NCBI GenBank assembly: GCA_022606425.2
Contig: JAHDVF020000883.1
Span: forward strand, 62,001 to 126,000
Length of the DNA stretch: 64,000 nt
Direction: 5' to 3'
Origin: Lepidostoma basale
Lineage: Eukaryota; Arthropoda; Insecta; Trichoptera; Lepidostomatidae
The notes under the pieces are model-generated. The model did no database searches. It had not been told where the DNA came from and saw nothing but the letters and a program-made list of their open reading frames with translations. Position 1 is the first letter of the stretch, and each line of letters begins with the position of its first letter. Shown one piece after another: positions 22,266 through 32,600 of the stretch. The position numbers were made by a program, and so were the translations under genes.

Positions 22266-22679
22266 TGGTTGCAAATATATATATTATTATTATTTTTTAA
22301 CGTAAGTCCCGCATGGACGGGGGACGGGCCTAGGGAGTGAGCGAGTGAAGCTGACGAAAGGCGCCGCTGCGCCCTCTATGGCTCAGCCATGAGGAGGAGG
22401 AGCTGAACAGCACCAGAAGATGAAGAATACAAAGTTATCACTAATGATGATTGTAGAGCAGCCATGTTGAGCAGATCCGATGGAGACAAGACAAGGTTAT
22501 TGGGTGATGAATTAAAGTAATATTTTTGTATAACAAAAGTTGAGAGTAGAATATCCAAACATTTTAATGTATCAATTCACAATTCAGCAGCGAATAAAAT
22601 AAAATATTGACTGCAAAGAACACAACATAACCTCAAAAAAAATAACGTTCGATTGTTTAAACTGTGACAGTAATCTATG
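22266..22679. other. Spacer before the hAT MITE
   Basis: Includes a short GC-rich patch, about 22310-22380 (GCATGGACGGGGGACGGGCC), resembling the 3' ends of RTE-type elements. No gene is seen. Confidence 0.35.
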
Positions 22680-22687
22680 CATATATT

Positions 22688-22937
22688 CAGTGGCGGAACT
22701 CCCATAGAAGCCCAGAAGCCCGGCTTGCGTAAGAAATTTTGAATAAAAAACCTTTTCTGGCTTACAGAGGTTCAGCTCTTGTGGCTATTCCTCTTACGTC
22801 TGATAGTAACAATGTTGGAAGGTGATTTGGTGGGTGGTTGATTTATGCGGGGGCATGATTACTTAGATTTGGGGGTTTTGATTCAAAATTTCTTTCGCAA
22901 GCCGGGCTTCTGGGCTTCTATGGGAGTACCGCCACTG
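22688..22937. mobile_element. hAT-type MITE with perfect 8-bp target duplication
   Basis: The 250-bp element starts CAGTGGCGGAACTCCCATAG and ends with the reverse complement of CAGTGGCGGTACTCCCATAG. The inverted ends continue through the GAAGCCCAGAAGCCCGGCTT stretch (about 45 bp in all). It is flanked on both sides by CATATATT (22680-22687 and 22938-22945), an 8-bp duplication typical of hAT. It has no ORF. An end of a diverged relative is at 45770-45815. Confidence 0.93.
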
Positions 22938-22945
22938 CATATATT

Positions 22946-23397
22946 ATATTTTTTAGACATGCATGGATATATCAATATACATTTAATGATAAAATAATTC
23001 CTTATTCCAATTTTGTATAATCTTTTTTTCTGGAGTCACATAAAGAGCACACATATATAGATATGTAAATTATCTGTTCCAAACATGAAGAAACATTAGA
23101 AATTCGCGTGATATGACCTAACTTCACATAAATCTTATTAGTAATTAACTCTCTTTACTGCACTCTTCACAATCATGTTCCAGATAGTACTCGTACTTCA
23201 GCGTTAACATTTTTACACTGAAGAAGGATACGTTCCATGGGAAACATGTTTGTAGAAAGAGAAAAAAAAAAGTTTTGCAAAAATACTAAAAAGTGAATCC
23301 ACAACACAAAGTGACGATGAATATAGAAGATATTAACCCTTTGATACACACTATCAACACCTTCAGAATGAGGTTTTGATTTGAATTTAAGACCTTT
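22946..23397. other. AT-rich spacer, no gene seen
   Basis: Nothing recognisable apart from a TTAACCCTTTGATACACAC sequence at about 23335 that resembles a piggyBac-type end without a partner. Confidence 0.35.
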
Positions 23398-23470
23398 GTT
23401 TCTCCAGAGGGGTAGGCAGAGAGGATGGACCTCCACGCTGTTCTATCCTGACATAACTCTCGCGCCTTTG
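23398..23470 (-). mobile_element. RTE family A, very short 3' end
   Basis: TCTCCAGAGGGGTAGGCAGA then ACATAACTCTCGCGCC is the reverse of the family A 3' end. Confidence 0.65.
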
Positions 23471-23530
23471 TTTTGACTTCAAACTGAATGAATTATTAGT
23501 AAAACATTTGTCATATATTTTACCTGTTAA

Positions 23531-23996
23531 CCCATTGCAACACAAAGCCAGCGAATCGCTGGCCAAGATCAATTTGTCACTGACTCACAAAACCAACGAT
23601 TCGCCGGTTTGTCTTTGAAGTGATTTTTTTTACATTAAAACTGAATGACAATAACTTTATTATGACACCACCAGACTCCCCTATATTGCGTTGCATAATC
23701 AGCCTCATGCGACACGTCCTCGTGGAAGACCTCCTAAATGATGGAAGGACAGCTGGGAATCTACCTCACAAGAGGTACACAACACTCTGGAGAACATATC
23801 ACATAGGTCTACAACAAGGAAGAAGAAGAATACTTCATTGTTTACGCTTGAAAGAGATAGCCTGGACTATCCACCAGATGTGTGCTATCTCTTTCTCAAT
23901 GGATAAATTAATTTAATTCTAGCTATTATGAGTTATCTTTGAGGCAACAGGTAATATGCTGACATGTCTCAATATGGCTGTTTAGTGTTGCAAGGA
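23531..23996. mobile_element. TTAA-flanked piggyBac-like MITE carrying RTE family B sequence
   Basis: Left end CCCATTGCAACAC is bordered by TTAA (23527-23530). The right end, reversed, is TCCTTGCAACAC and is bordered by TTAA (23997-24000). Next to the left end is a palindrome, GCCAGCGAATCGCTGGC. The same left end and the GCGAATCG block recur at 58584, so this is a family. Confidence 0.7.
23662..23830 (+). mobile_element. RTE family B, short 3' fragment inside the TTAA element
   Basis: ACACCACCAGACTCCCCTAT to the ACATAGGTCTACAACAAGG stretch is the same segment found at 19250-19410 and, on the other strand, at 29155-29335. Confidence 0.85.
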
Positions 23997-24000
23997 TTAA

Positions 24001-24296
24001 ATATTGTTAATCCCACGCGACATTTCTAATATTCTCCGTGTTGGGAATGTCAATAAATATGTATATTTTAATAAATTAAATAGTTGCATGCTATGTATGA
24101 CTTATATTATAAGTTATATTTGTATAAATTCAAGCAACGGAATTCCGATAGTTCGTGGCTTCTTCGTTATTCATCTATCCTCGGGGGATCACATTTACCC
24201 CGATGATGGAGACCGCAACGTTCTTTTAAATGCTCATCACAAAATATGTACTCTCAATAATTGAGAAAGAACACAATGAAAACATTTCAAAATCAA
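24001..24296. other. AT-rich spacer, no gene seen
   Basis: An 86-codon plus-strand frame here has no recognisable domain and is not called. Confidence 0.35.
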
Positions 24297-24845
24297 AACT
24301 AACTAACTAACCATCACGCCGTCTCTCCGAAGGGGTAGGCAGAAAGAAAGAATGGACTGCAACACTTTTCTTTCCTGACATATTTCTCTCGCTTTCTCAA
24401 CAATCATACATCGTGTCATGCGCTCGTGTCGATTTCTCTGACTCCTCACATGGCCGACATTCAATATTTGATTTATTTGATCGTGCCACGTTTTCCTCGG
24501 TCTTCCTCTATTTCTGGTTCCATTTACATCGTTAACATATACTTTTTTTACCATTCTTTCTTCATTCATTCTTTCCATGTGTCCAAACACCATCATTCGC
24601 ACCGCATTCACTTATTTTATTTTTATTTGACACTCTATCATACACAGAGTATCCACACATTCGTCAAAGAGATCTCATTTCTACTGCATTTATTCTACTT
24701 TCATCCTTCTTTTGCCTGTTCATTGCTTCGCTTCCCTACATAAGGGTCGGTAGAAGAACTCCATTGTGCACTGCCATTCTAGATTTATTGGATAGGTTTT
24801 TGTTTGCGATGACAACTTTAAGTGCACCATTCACTTTGTTAAAAT
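24297..24845 (-). mobile_element. RTE family A, 3' part
   Basis: Starts with the tail AACTAACTAACCATCACGCC and runs through the coding region for MVKKVYVNDVNGTRNRGRPR and RKTWHDQINQILNVGHVRSQ up to the LPTLMYGSEA region near 24740 and beyond. It ends 220 bases from the UVRAG stop codon. Confidence 0.85.
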
Positions 24846-24947
24846 CAATATCAAATTTAGCTTTCTAGTAAATTTGCTACAAACACATTTTTATCAATAT
24901 AGGTATATAAATCAACAAGAGATATGTTTTTAATAATTTTTCCCATT

Positions 24948-24953
24948 TTTATT
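24948..24953 (-). promoter_or_regulatory. Candidate polyadenylation signal of UVRAG
   Basis: AATAAA on the minus strand, about 115 bases after the UVRAG stop codon. Confidence 0.5.
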
Positions 24954-25067
24954 TTAAAAAATTTAAAATCATGAGATGAAGAGTTAATGGATACGCCATT
25001 GAAGTAAAGGAATTTAATTTGACAGAATACTGCTCTAACCATCGGAATCCCATTACGAAAAAAAAGA

Positions 25068-26651
25068 CTAACTGTAGCCATTCACGGTATGCCCCGCACC
25101 ATCCTTTCTGCTTGGCTCCAGATCGAAGCCGGTCTGGCCCTTGGCATTCGTTGTCGGCATATCGGCGTCGGTTGCGCCGTCGAATACGATATGCTCATGG
25201 CACTCTTTGGAGGAGTCTACGCTAATATCACTCGGACACTCGTTGCCAGAGTCTCGTCCGCCCCGGACCTCTTCCACAATACTGCATCCCTTATTTTCTA
25301 AATTACAAAACGAATCCCCGTTATTACAACTGGACACTCCCGTATTATCTATATCGTGGATAATACTGGAATTTTCCGCGTTACAACAGCATTTCTTTAG
25401 CTTTCCACCCTCGTATATACACGAGCTATTTATATTTTTACAATCTATTTCTACGCAACTTAGGAAACTAGAGTTATCACTGCACCCGCTGGTGGTTGCG
25501 TTGCAACCGTTGCCGGGCATATTCCCCACGTTGTCCACGGACAGAGGCAACACGCCCGCATCTCCTCCACTAGCATGTGTATCACATTTTAAATCGGCGC
25601 CTTCAACACAATCCGGCGCGAAACTATCATCGAGCCGTAAACTCGACTCAAACTCCCTCTCTAGCTTCAGAGCCTCCTTGGCCAAATTAACGAGCTCCTC
25701 GTTCGATCGATCGTCTTGAAACATAGAATCATCGGTGTTTTTTAGACTCTTCAGAACGGCGTTACTCAATTCCAAACCTTGCTTGACGCTGTCGCTGTCA
25801 AACTGCGTCAGCGAATCCGTGAAATGAGAACTGGACGTCAGGATTGCCTCCGCACTCGGCAGCACGATTACGTCGTGCATGATTTCGTCGCCGTTGTCGC
25901 ACTGATCGTATCCCGTGTGCAGCATCTGACAGTTTTCATTCATGCGCGGACATTTTGCGGAACACGGATGATTACAAAATGGCGGAAAACCTAATTTTTC
26001 TATATCCACCGTACATTGAGCGGCATCCACACAATCCACATTGTTATAATTATGGTTTTCAACAACTTCATTTAATAAATCGGGTTGTTTTGTTTCCGAT
26101 TCTAAATTTGATATTGAACTATCTTTTGTTGTTGATTCATTTCTAGAATCCGTATTAGAATCGGGACTATCCCGATCTTGCGCGTTCAAAGCTAAGCACA
26201 TTCCGCAGTTCCCGTTTCTTTGAGCACCGCCATCTGACGAGCACTGCTTGCAGAGCAGATCAGTTTTATTACAAACACTTTCGTCACCCACGGATGCGTC
26301 GGTTACTTTAACGGGACTGTGGTCTTTACTGGAAACTTGACGAGAGAGAATGGACTTCACAATCTCATCGGTCAGAATCTCTTGGTTTTTAGGTGACTCG
26401 TCGCCAACAGAGAACAGGACTTTCGCTTCGGATTTCGATGAGAAATCAACGACCGAGGAGCAGCTCGCCGGCGAGATGATATCCGTGACTTTGGTGAGAT
26501 CTGATTCGGAGAAGGAGAGAGAATTTTGCATGTTCTCCGAGCCTGGGATTGGTTTGCTCTCCGATTTGGGTGTGGTCTTCGGCTGGCTGAGCGAGACGAG
26601 ATGGGGCTCGCTGCCGACTCCGAAGCCCCCCAGCTCCAGGCTTTGCAAAGA
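25068..26651 (-). CDS. UVRAG: UVRAG exon 10, long disordered C-terminus
   Basis: Residues 816-1342 and stop TAG (25070-25068). Acidic and serine-rich, with several cysteine clusters (CNHPCSAKCPRMNENC, KKCCCN). A helix with VNLAKEALKLEREFE may correspond to the weakly conserved C-terminal segment of human UVRAG. The acceptor is TTTTTCAG|TCTTTG. The antisense frames here are shadows. Confidence 0.88.
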   Translation of the reverse strand, partial: SLQSLELGGFGVGSEPHLVSLSQPKTTPKSESKPIPGSENMQNSLSFSESDLTKVTDIISPASCSSVVDFSSKSEAKVLFSVGDESPKNQEILTDEIVKSILSRQVSSKDHSPVKVTDASVGDESVCNKTDLLCKQCSSDGGAQRNGNCGMCLALNAQDRDSPDSNTDSRNESTTKDSSISNLESETKQPDLLNEVVENHNYNNVDCVDAAQCTVDIEKLGFPPFCNHPCSAKCPRMNENCQMLHTGYDQCDNGDEIMHDVIVLPSAEAILTSSSHFTDSLTQFDSDSVKQGLELSNAVLKSLKNTDDSMFQDDRSNEELVNLAKEALKLEREFESSLRLDDSFAPDCVEGADLKCDTHASGGDAGVLPLSVDNVGNMPGNGCNATTSGCSDNSSFLSCVEIDCKNINSSCIYEGGKLKKCCCNAENSSIIHDIDNTGVSSCNNGDSFCNLENKGCSIVEEVRGGRDSGNECPSDISVDSSKECHEHIVFDGATDADMPTTNAKGQTGFDLEPSRKDGAGHTVNGYS

Positions 26652-29600
26652 CTGAAAAATAAATTCAAAATTAATAAGACGCACTTTAATTTGAATGTTT
26701 AATTGCAATTGTCACTCTAGAATTAATCCACTTTACTGAGAGTATTACTTTATTATAATAATTTGAAAAAATGTATCAGAAAAATATGTAACAGTGAATA
26801 TTTTATATAATTCCACGGAATACAAGACTAAGTTATCATGCCTCTGGTGACACCGGTGGGAAGAGCAATTAGTATGCTGAACGCGGTCTCCTCGGAGATC
26901 GACGTCTTTCATATTAGTGAAAGTACGTTCAGAAGGCAAATACTCTTAATTCTGGAGAGTATCAATATCATCTCAATAGATGCCTTAAAAATAAAATTTG
27001 TAATGTCTTTTGATGAAATAAACTGATTTGATTTGATCTTTTCTTTTACAGGATACCATTATTTTAATTCATTTCATTGTTAAACCCAATATCAAGTTAC
27101 CTATATTTAAAAAAAAAATCTGTCAAGTTACCTATATTTAAAAATAAAACCATTAATTGTTGTATAAACTTAAGGCGTCAACACTGTGGAAATCCATAAT
27201 GACAATTTTTTATGAAACACTGTTTTTTCCACAGAGATTATTTTATTTTAAAAATAGTTAAAAACACTTTTATTTTGTTTTTACACTACTTCATTTTGTT
27301 TCATCAAACCAACCGGTTTGACTCCTGTCTTTGAGCTTCGTCAAGGTTACAAAAACAAAATGACAAAGCTCCGACGAGAGCGAAACTGGTTTGTTTGATA
27401 AAACTAAAAACAAAAGAATGTAAAAACAAAACAAAAGTGTTTTAAAAAATTAAATACTTGGACTATCTTAACTCATTTGTAGACAAATGATGATATAAAC
27501 TAATCAAATATTGTGGCGACCGTGTGTTAAAAAGCTCCCCGGGGTGAGGGGTGAAGGGTGAGTTAGGTGTTTGAGTAGTTAAAAAGAATATAAAAATTAA
27601 AAAAGCCAAAAGATTAAAAAAAAGCAGGTGAGTGCGGAGGGTCAGGGGGAGAGGAGAAGGGGTGCAGCATGCGCTATACCTTCTCGTCCACACAGCTGCC
27701 CACGCTGTGGGAGTTCCTGTGTCTGCGTATCACCAGCGCCGCTTCGGGACTCGTTCCGTCCACCGAGTCCTGAAATAACGCCGCCCATCAGTCGTCAGCC
27801 ATCAATCATTCATACTCAAAATGCAATCAGCTTTAGTGTAGAATTGTTGTAGAATGTAGAAGAGTGTAGAATTAGTGTCTTTATTGTATACTTTTGACAG
27901 TATCAACTTTCAATCAACTTGGTAATTAAATAAAACAATGTTTTTGAATAACTATTACACTTTCACTTTTGTATTCATTCGACAACTGGTTTCAATAAGC
28001 TAGCTGACATCGTCAGATTTTGACGATGATACCAGCTAGATGGTGAATCCAGTCGCTATTGAAATAAAGACAAAAATGGAAGTAGTGATTTAAAAACATA
28101 GATTTATTAAATTATTATTTAAAATTAACTTCCATCAAGAGATTTCATTAACCCTTACCACTCCATTATTTTTTGATATTGTTTGTCAGCCAACTCTACT
28201 ATTTATAGTTTTGCATAGTATGGTATATTTTAAAACAAACTCTTTTTGGAATCGGAAACCGTGTGGTTTTCTGGAACAGGTCTCACAAAACTACACTGTT
28301 TCCCGTCTTCCCCCTGGAATCTTTCTGTTACTGCACACAGTACAGTCTTTAGAACCTTTGTCCAGTTTCGCAATGAAGTGGGGCTTGTACTCTAATCGCT
28401 CCTCTGCATGATGTATCACGCCGAGTTCCCGCCATATTAGGTTATGTGAATTTGCAAGGATTATTTTATAGAAAAATAAAAAGGAGAACAGTCAAAATCT
28501 TATTAAAAAGTGAAATTAAATGTTTTTTTAACGAATAATCACAAGAAATAACGACACGTGTCAATCTTTGCGCACAAAAATACACTGCGCGCGCAAGCCT
28601 TATCTTGTGACAACTGTGTCGTAGCCTACATATAGCCATGTCGGCTGGCATTTCACAAAGGAGTGGTAAGGGGTAGATTATTTCAGTTAACAGATTGTTT
28701 GTGGGAAGGATATTAATACCCATTTATTGGACTGGTGTGGCCAACTGGAAGGGTAAAAATACCCTTTTCACGAACTCGTAAACTATTGAAAATGTAGAAT
28801 ATTTTGACATAGTTGAATGTTATCATTATTTTTTAGGTACAATCTATCCCTGGTAATGTGTAATGCAAATTTACCCAGAGACAATGTGTTAATATCCATC
28901 AATCGTCAATTATTCATAATCATTTACATCATCAATTATCAATCATCATTTATAAAGCATCATAATTGAGAATCAATCTTCAATTGTCCATCAGCAGCGA
29001 GCCATGGATCCCTCCACTAGAGACAAATGATACCCAAACAACACAAATGTGAAAAGGTGGCATGAGAAATCTAAATGCTACTACATACTACAAGCTGTGA
29101 GTGGAGAGAGACGGGGAGATGAGAACAATATCAAACATACTCAATAAATGTTCAACATGAATCTTCTTCTTCCTTATTGTAGACCTATGTGGTCTGTTCT
29201 CCAGAGTGTTGCTCCTCCTGTGAGGTAGACTCCCAGCTGTCCTTACATCTTTTAGGGGGTCTTCCACGAGGACGTGTCCCATGAGGCTGATTATGCAATG
29301 CAATATAGGGGAGTCTGGTGGTGTCCATTCTTTGAACATAACCGTACCAGTCCCTTTTTCGCTGTCTGCTCCATCTTACCCATTATGTGTAACTTATTAA
29401 GAGAATCTATTTGGTTGATGTAAAACTCCATATTAAATCATGTATCCGTCTGTTTTCTAGAAGTTTTATTATATTTTATGGGAATAATTCATCTTGGTAG
29501 AACATTATCAAATGTCATTTGATAATGCCTCAACAAGGTTAGCCTATCTCCTTCTTCCTTATTGTAGACCTATGTGGTCTGTTCTCCAGAGAGTTGTTCC

Positions 29601-32600
29601 TCCTGTGCGGTAGATTCCCAGCTGTCCTTCCATCTTTTAGGAGGTCTTCCACGAGGACGAGTCTAATGAGGCTGATTATGCAATGCAATATAGGGGAGTC
29701 TGGTGGTGTCCATTCTTTGCACATGACCGTACCAGTCCCTTTTTCGCTGTCTGCTCCATCTTATAATATCCTCAACCTCACACATCTCTCTTATTCTGGT
29801 GTTCCTCGTGCGACCTCTCAGTGTCTTGCCTGCTATCGTCCTCAGTGTCTTCATTTCTGAAGTCCTCAAAACTTGTTTGGTCCTTACTGTGTCTGCCCTT
29901 GCTTCGACGCCATATGTTATTATTGGTCTTACGCATGCTTTATAGATTCTCATCTTACTCTTAATGGCCATGTCTTTGTTTTTCCATATTGTGGATTTTA
30001 CAGCCCCAAAGATTGCAGCTGCCTTGTTTACTTGGGCTTGTATTTCTTCCCGCAGATCACCTCCCCTACCAGGTCTATGCCTAGATACTTGAAGGTCCTG
30101 ACCTGTTCTACAGGTTGATTTTCTATAACCAGGTTACATGTTTTGGGTGTTTTGGAAAAGGTCACACATTTTGTTTTTTCGATAGAGATTCGATGAGAAT
30201 ATACCAGAGTAATTTAAAAAAATCTAAGTTTTGATCAGGAATTAGCAGCAAGCCAATCAACTATGCCGGTTCTTTCTCTTGCGCATTTAATGTGGTAGTT
30301 TTCTTTTAATTTCCACATTTTTATATACAACAGGATTTGTTTTAAAGTTTCTATATTAGGGAGTGATCGCGAGAGACAATTTCGTATTTCTTTTTAGCTA
30401 TTGGTTGATAGTCAATTGGTTGCTAGCTAGCTAATCTATCGCCATTTTATTGTCACGTGAATTCTACACCAGACCAAAGACAGTGTGACAATCACACTGC
30501 CGTCGCCGGGAATCAAAACCGGGACCTTCAGTGTGGCAGTCATAGCTTTGCCACTCTGCTGCGAAGGTCGGCACAACAGGTTATTTGAACGCAATTACTG
30601 TATTCAATTTTATACCTATTGATTTTCATGACATGTGATAGGTAGCTAAAAGCTATAAGGTAGGCCAAAAACAACGTGATTTTTTTTCACACTGTCATCG
30701 CCGGGAATCATACCCAAGATAGTGTGGCAGTCACAACTCTTACCACTCTGCCATGAAGGTCGACTCAGGCCTCAAATTTCTCATATTTCTCCACATCTCT
30801 TTCCACCTTTCAATACTAAAAATAGCAAAATAATAATAAAACTACAATCAATTTGGGATGTGTGCGCTGTTCTCCTCCAGTCCAAAGCAATGGAGTAGTA
30901 AACATCTGTTCTTTATGTGTTGTTTCTTGAACAATGATGTAAAACTCCATATTAAACAATTTATACAAATAAAAATGTCTGTCTTCTAGGAGTTTTATTA
31001 TATTTTAGATGGAATGACACGTTTCGCCTTTCTAAAGAAACTAACTAACTTACTTACCATCACGCCGTCTCTCCGAAGGGGTAGGCAGAAAGAATGGACT
31101 GCCACACCTTTCTTTCCTGACATATTTCTCTCGCTTCCTCAACATTCATACATCGTATCATGCACGCGCGTCGATTTCTCTGACTCCTCACATGGCCGAC
31201 ATTCAATATTTGATTTATTTGATCGTGCCACGTTTTCCTCGGTCTTCCTCTATTTCTGGTACCATTTACATCATTAACATATAATTTTTTTACCATTCTT
31301 TCTTCATTCATTCTTTCCATATGTCCAAAACCATCTTAATGATCCTTTCATTATTTTGTTCATGACACCATCATTCGCACCGCATTCACTTCTTATATTT
31401 TCATTCGACACTCTATCATACACAGAATATCCACACATTCGTCTAAGAGATCTCATTTCTACTGCATTTATTCTACTTTCATCCTTCCTTTGCCAGTTCC
31501 ATGCTTCGCTTCCATACATAAGGGTCGGTAGAAGAACACCATTGTGCACTGCCATTCTAGCTTTTTTGGATAGGTTTTTGTTTGCGATGACAACTTTAAG
31601 TGCACCATTCACTTTGTTGCCTGCCCCAACCCTTCTTTCAATATCCCTCTCCACTCTCCCATCTCTTGTAAACATACTACCTAAATACACAAACTCAACT
31701 ACTTGCTCCAAATTTTCACCATTCACGCTAATGTTGCAGACTGTCGTGGTTTCTTCCTTTTCAAAAATCATTACCTTGGACTTATTAACATTCATCATCA
31801 GATCATTTCGCATGCATACCTCATACATACAATTCACCAGGACTTGTAGTTCATGCTCGTTGTCAGCAAGTAGGACAGCGTCATCCGCATACAAGAGACA
31901 GCTTACTGACACTCCGCTCATTTTGGCACCTACATCCAACCCTTTCAGTTCTTTCATACAATTGTCCATATACGAGTACAGATTAAATAACCACGGGGAC
32001 ATTACGCAACCTTGTTTGACACCTTTATTGATATCAAACCAGGCTGTAAGATCTCCATTTACTCTGACACTAGCAGTGCTTTCCGTGTATAGTGACCTAA
32101 TTGCCGTGATCAGTTTTGTACTTATTCCATATTCAGACAATATTTTCCACAACTTTTCTCTATTAACGTAATCATATGCTTTTTGTAAATCGACAAACGC
32201 ACAGAAAAGTTTGCGATTTTTGGCCAGAAACTTCTCTGTCAATGAATTCTAAAGCATTACCAAATATTATTTAACATTATCAAATGACATCTGATAATGT
32301 TTTAGAAGGGTGAAACATGTCATTCCATCTTGAATATAATAAAACTCCTAGAAGACAGCCATTTTAATTCATATTAATTACGAATCTGTTCCTTTGAAGC
32401 TGTAAATTATTGGTCAACAGGTGAATGCCGTGCGATTGGAATCTTTCAATAATCATCATCATATTGAGATAGAGCCTGGGAAAGGACTAACCTTGAACCG
32501 GTTGAAAGGGCGCGAGGAGGTGTGGTGTCTCGGCAGCAGGGTACGCAGACTCTGGGTGGGAGCAGGAGCCAACAGCGGCCAGCTGCCAGTATTGCCCACC

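Noticed and set aside
25141..25719. A 192-codon plus-strand frame opposite the last UVRAG exon
   Set aside because: The minus-strand exon is validated by splice phase and homology upstream; this frame is its low-complexity shadow.
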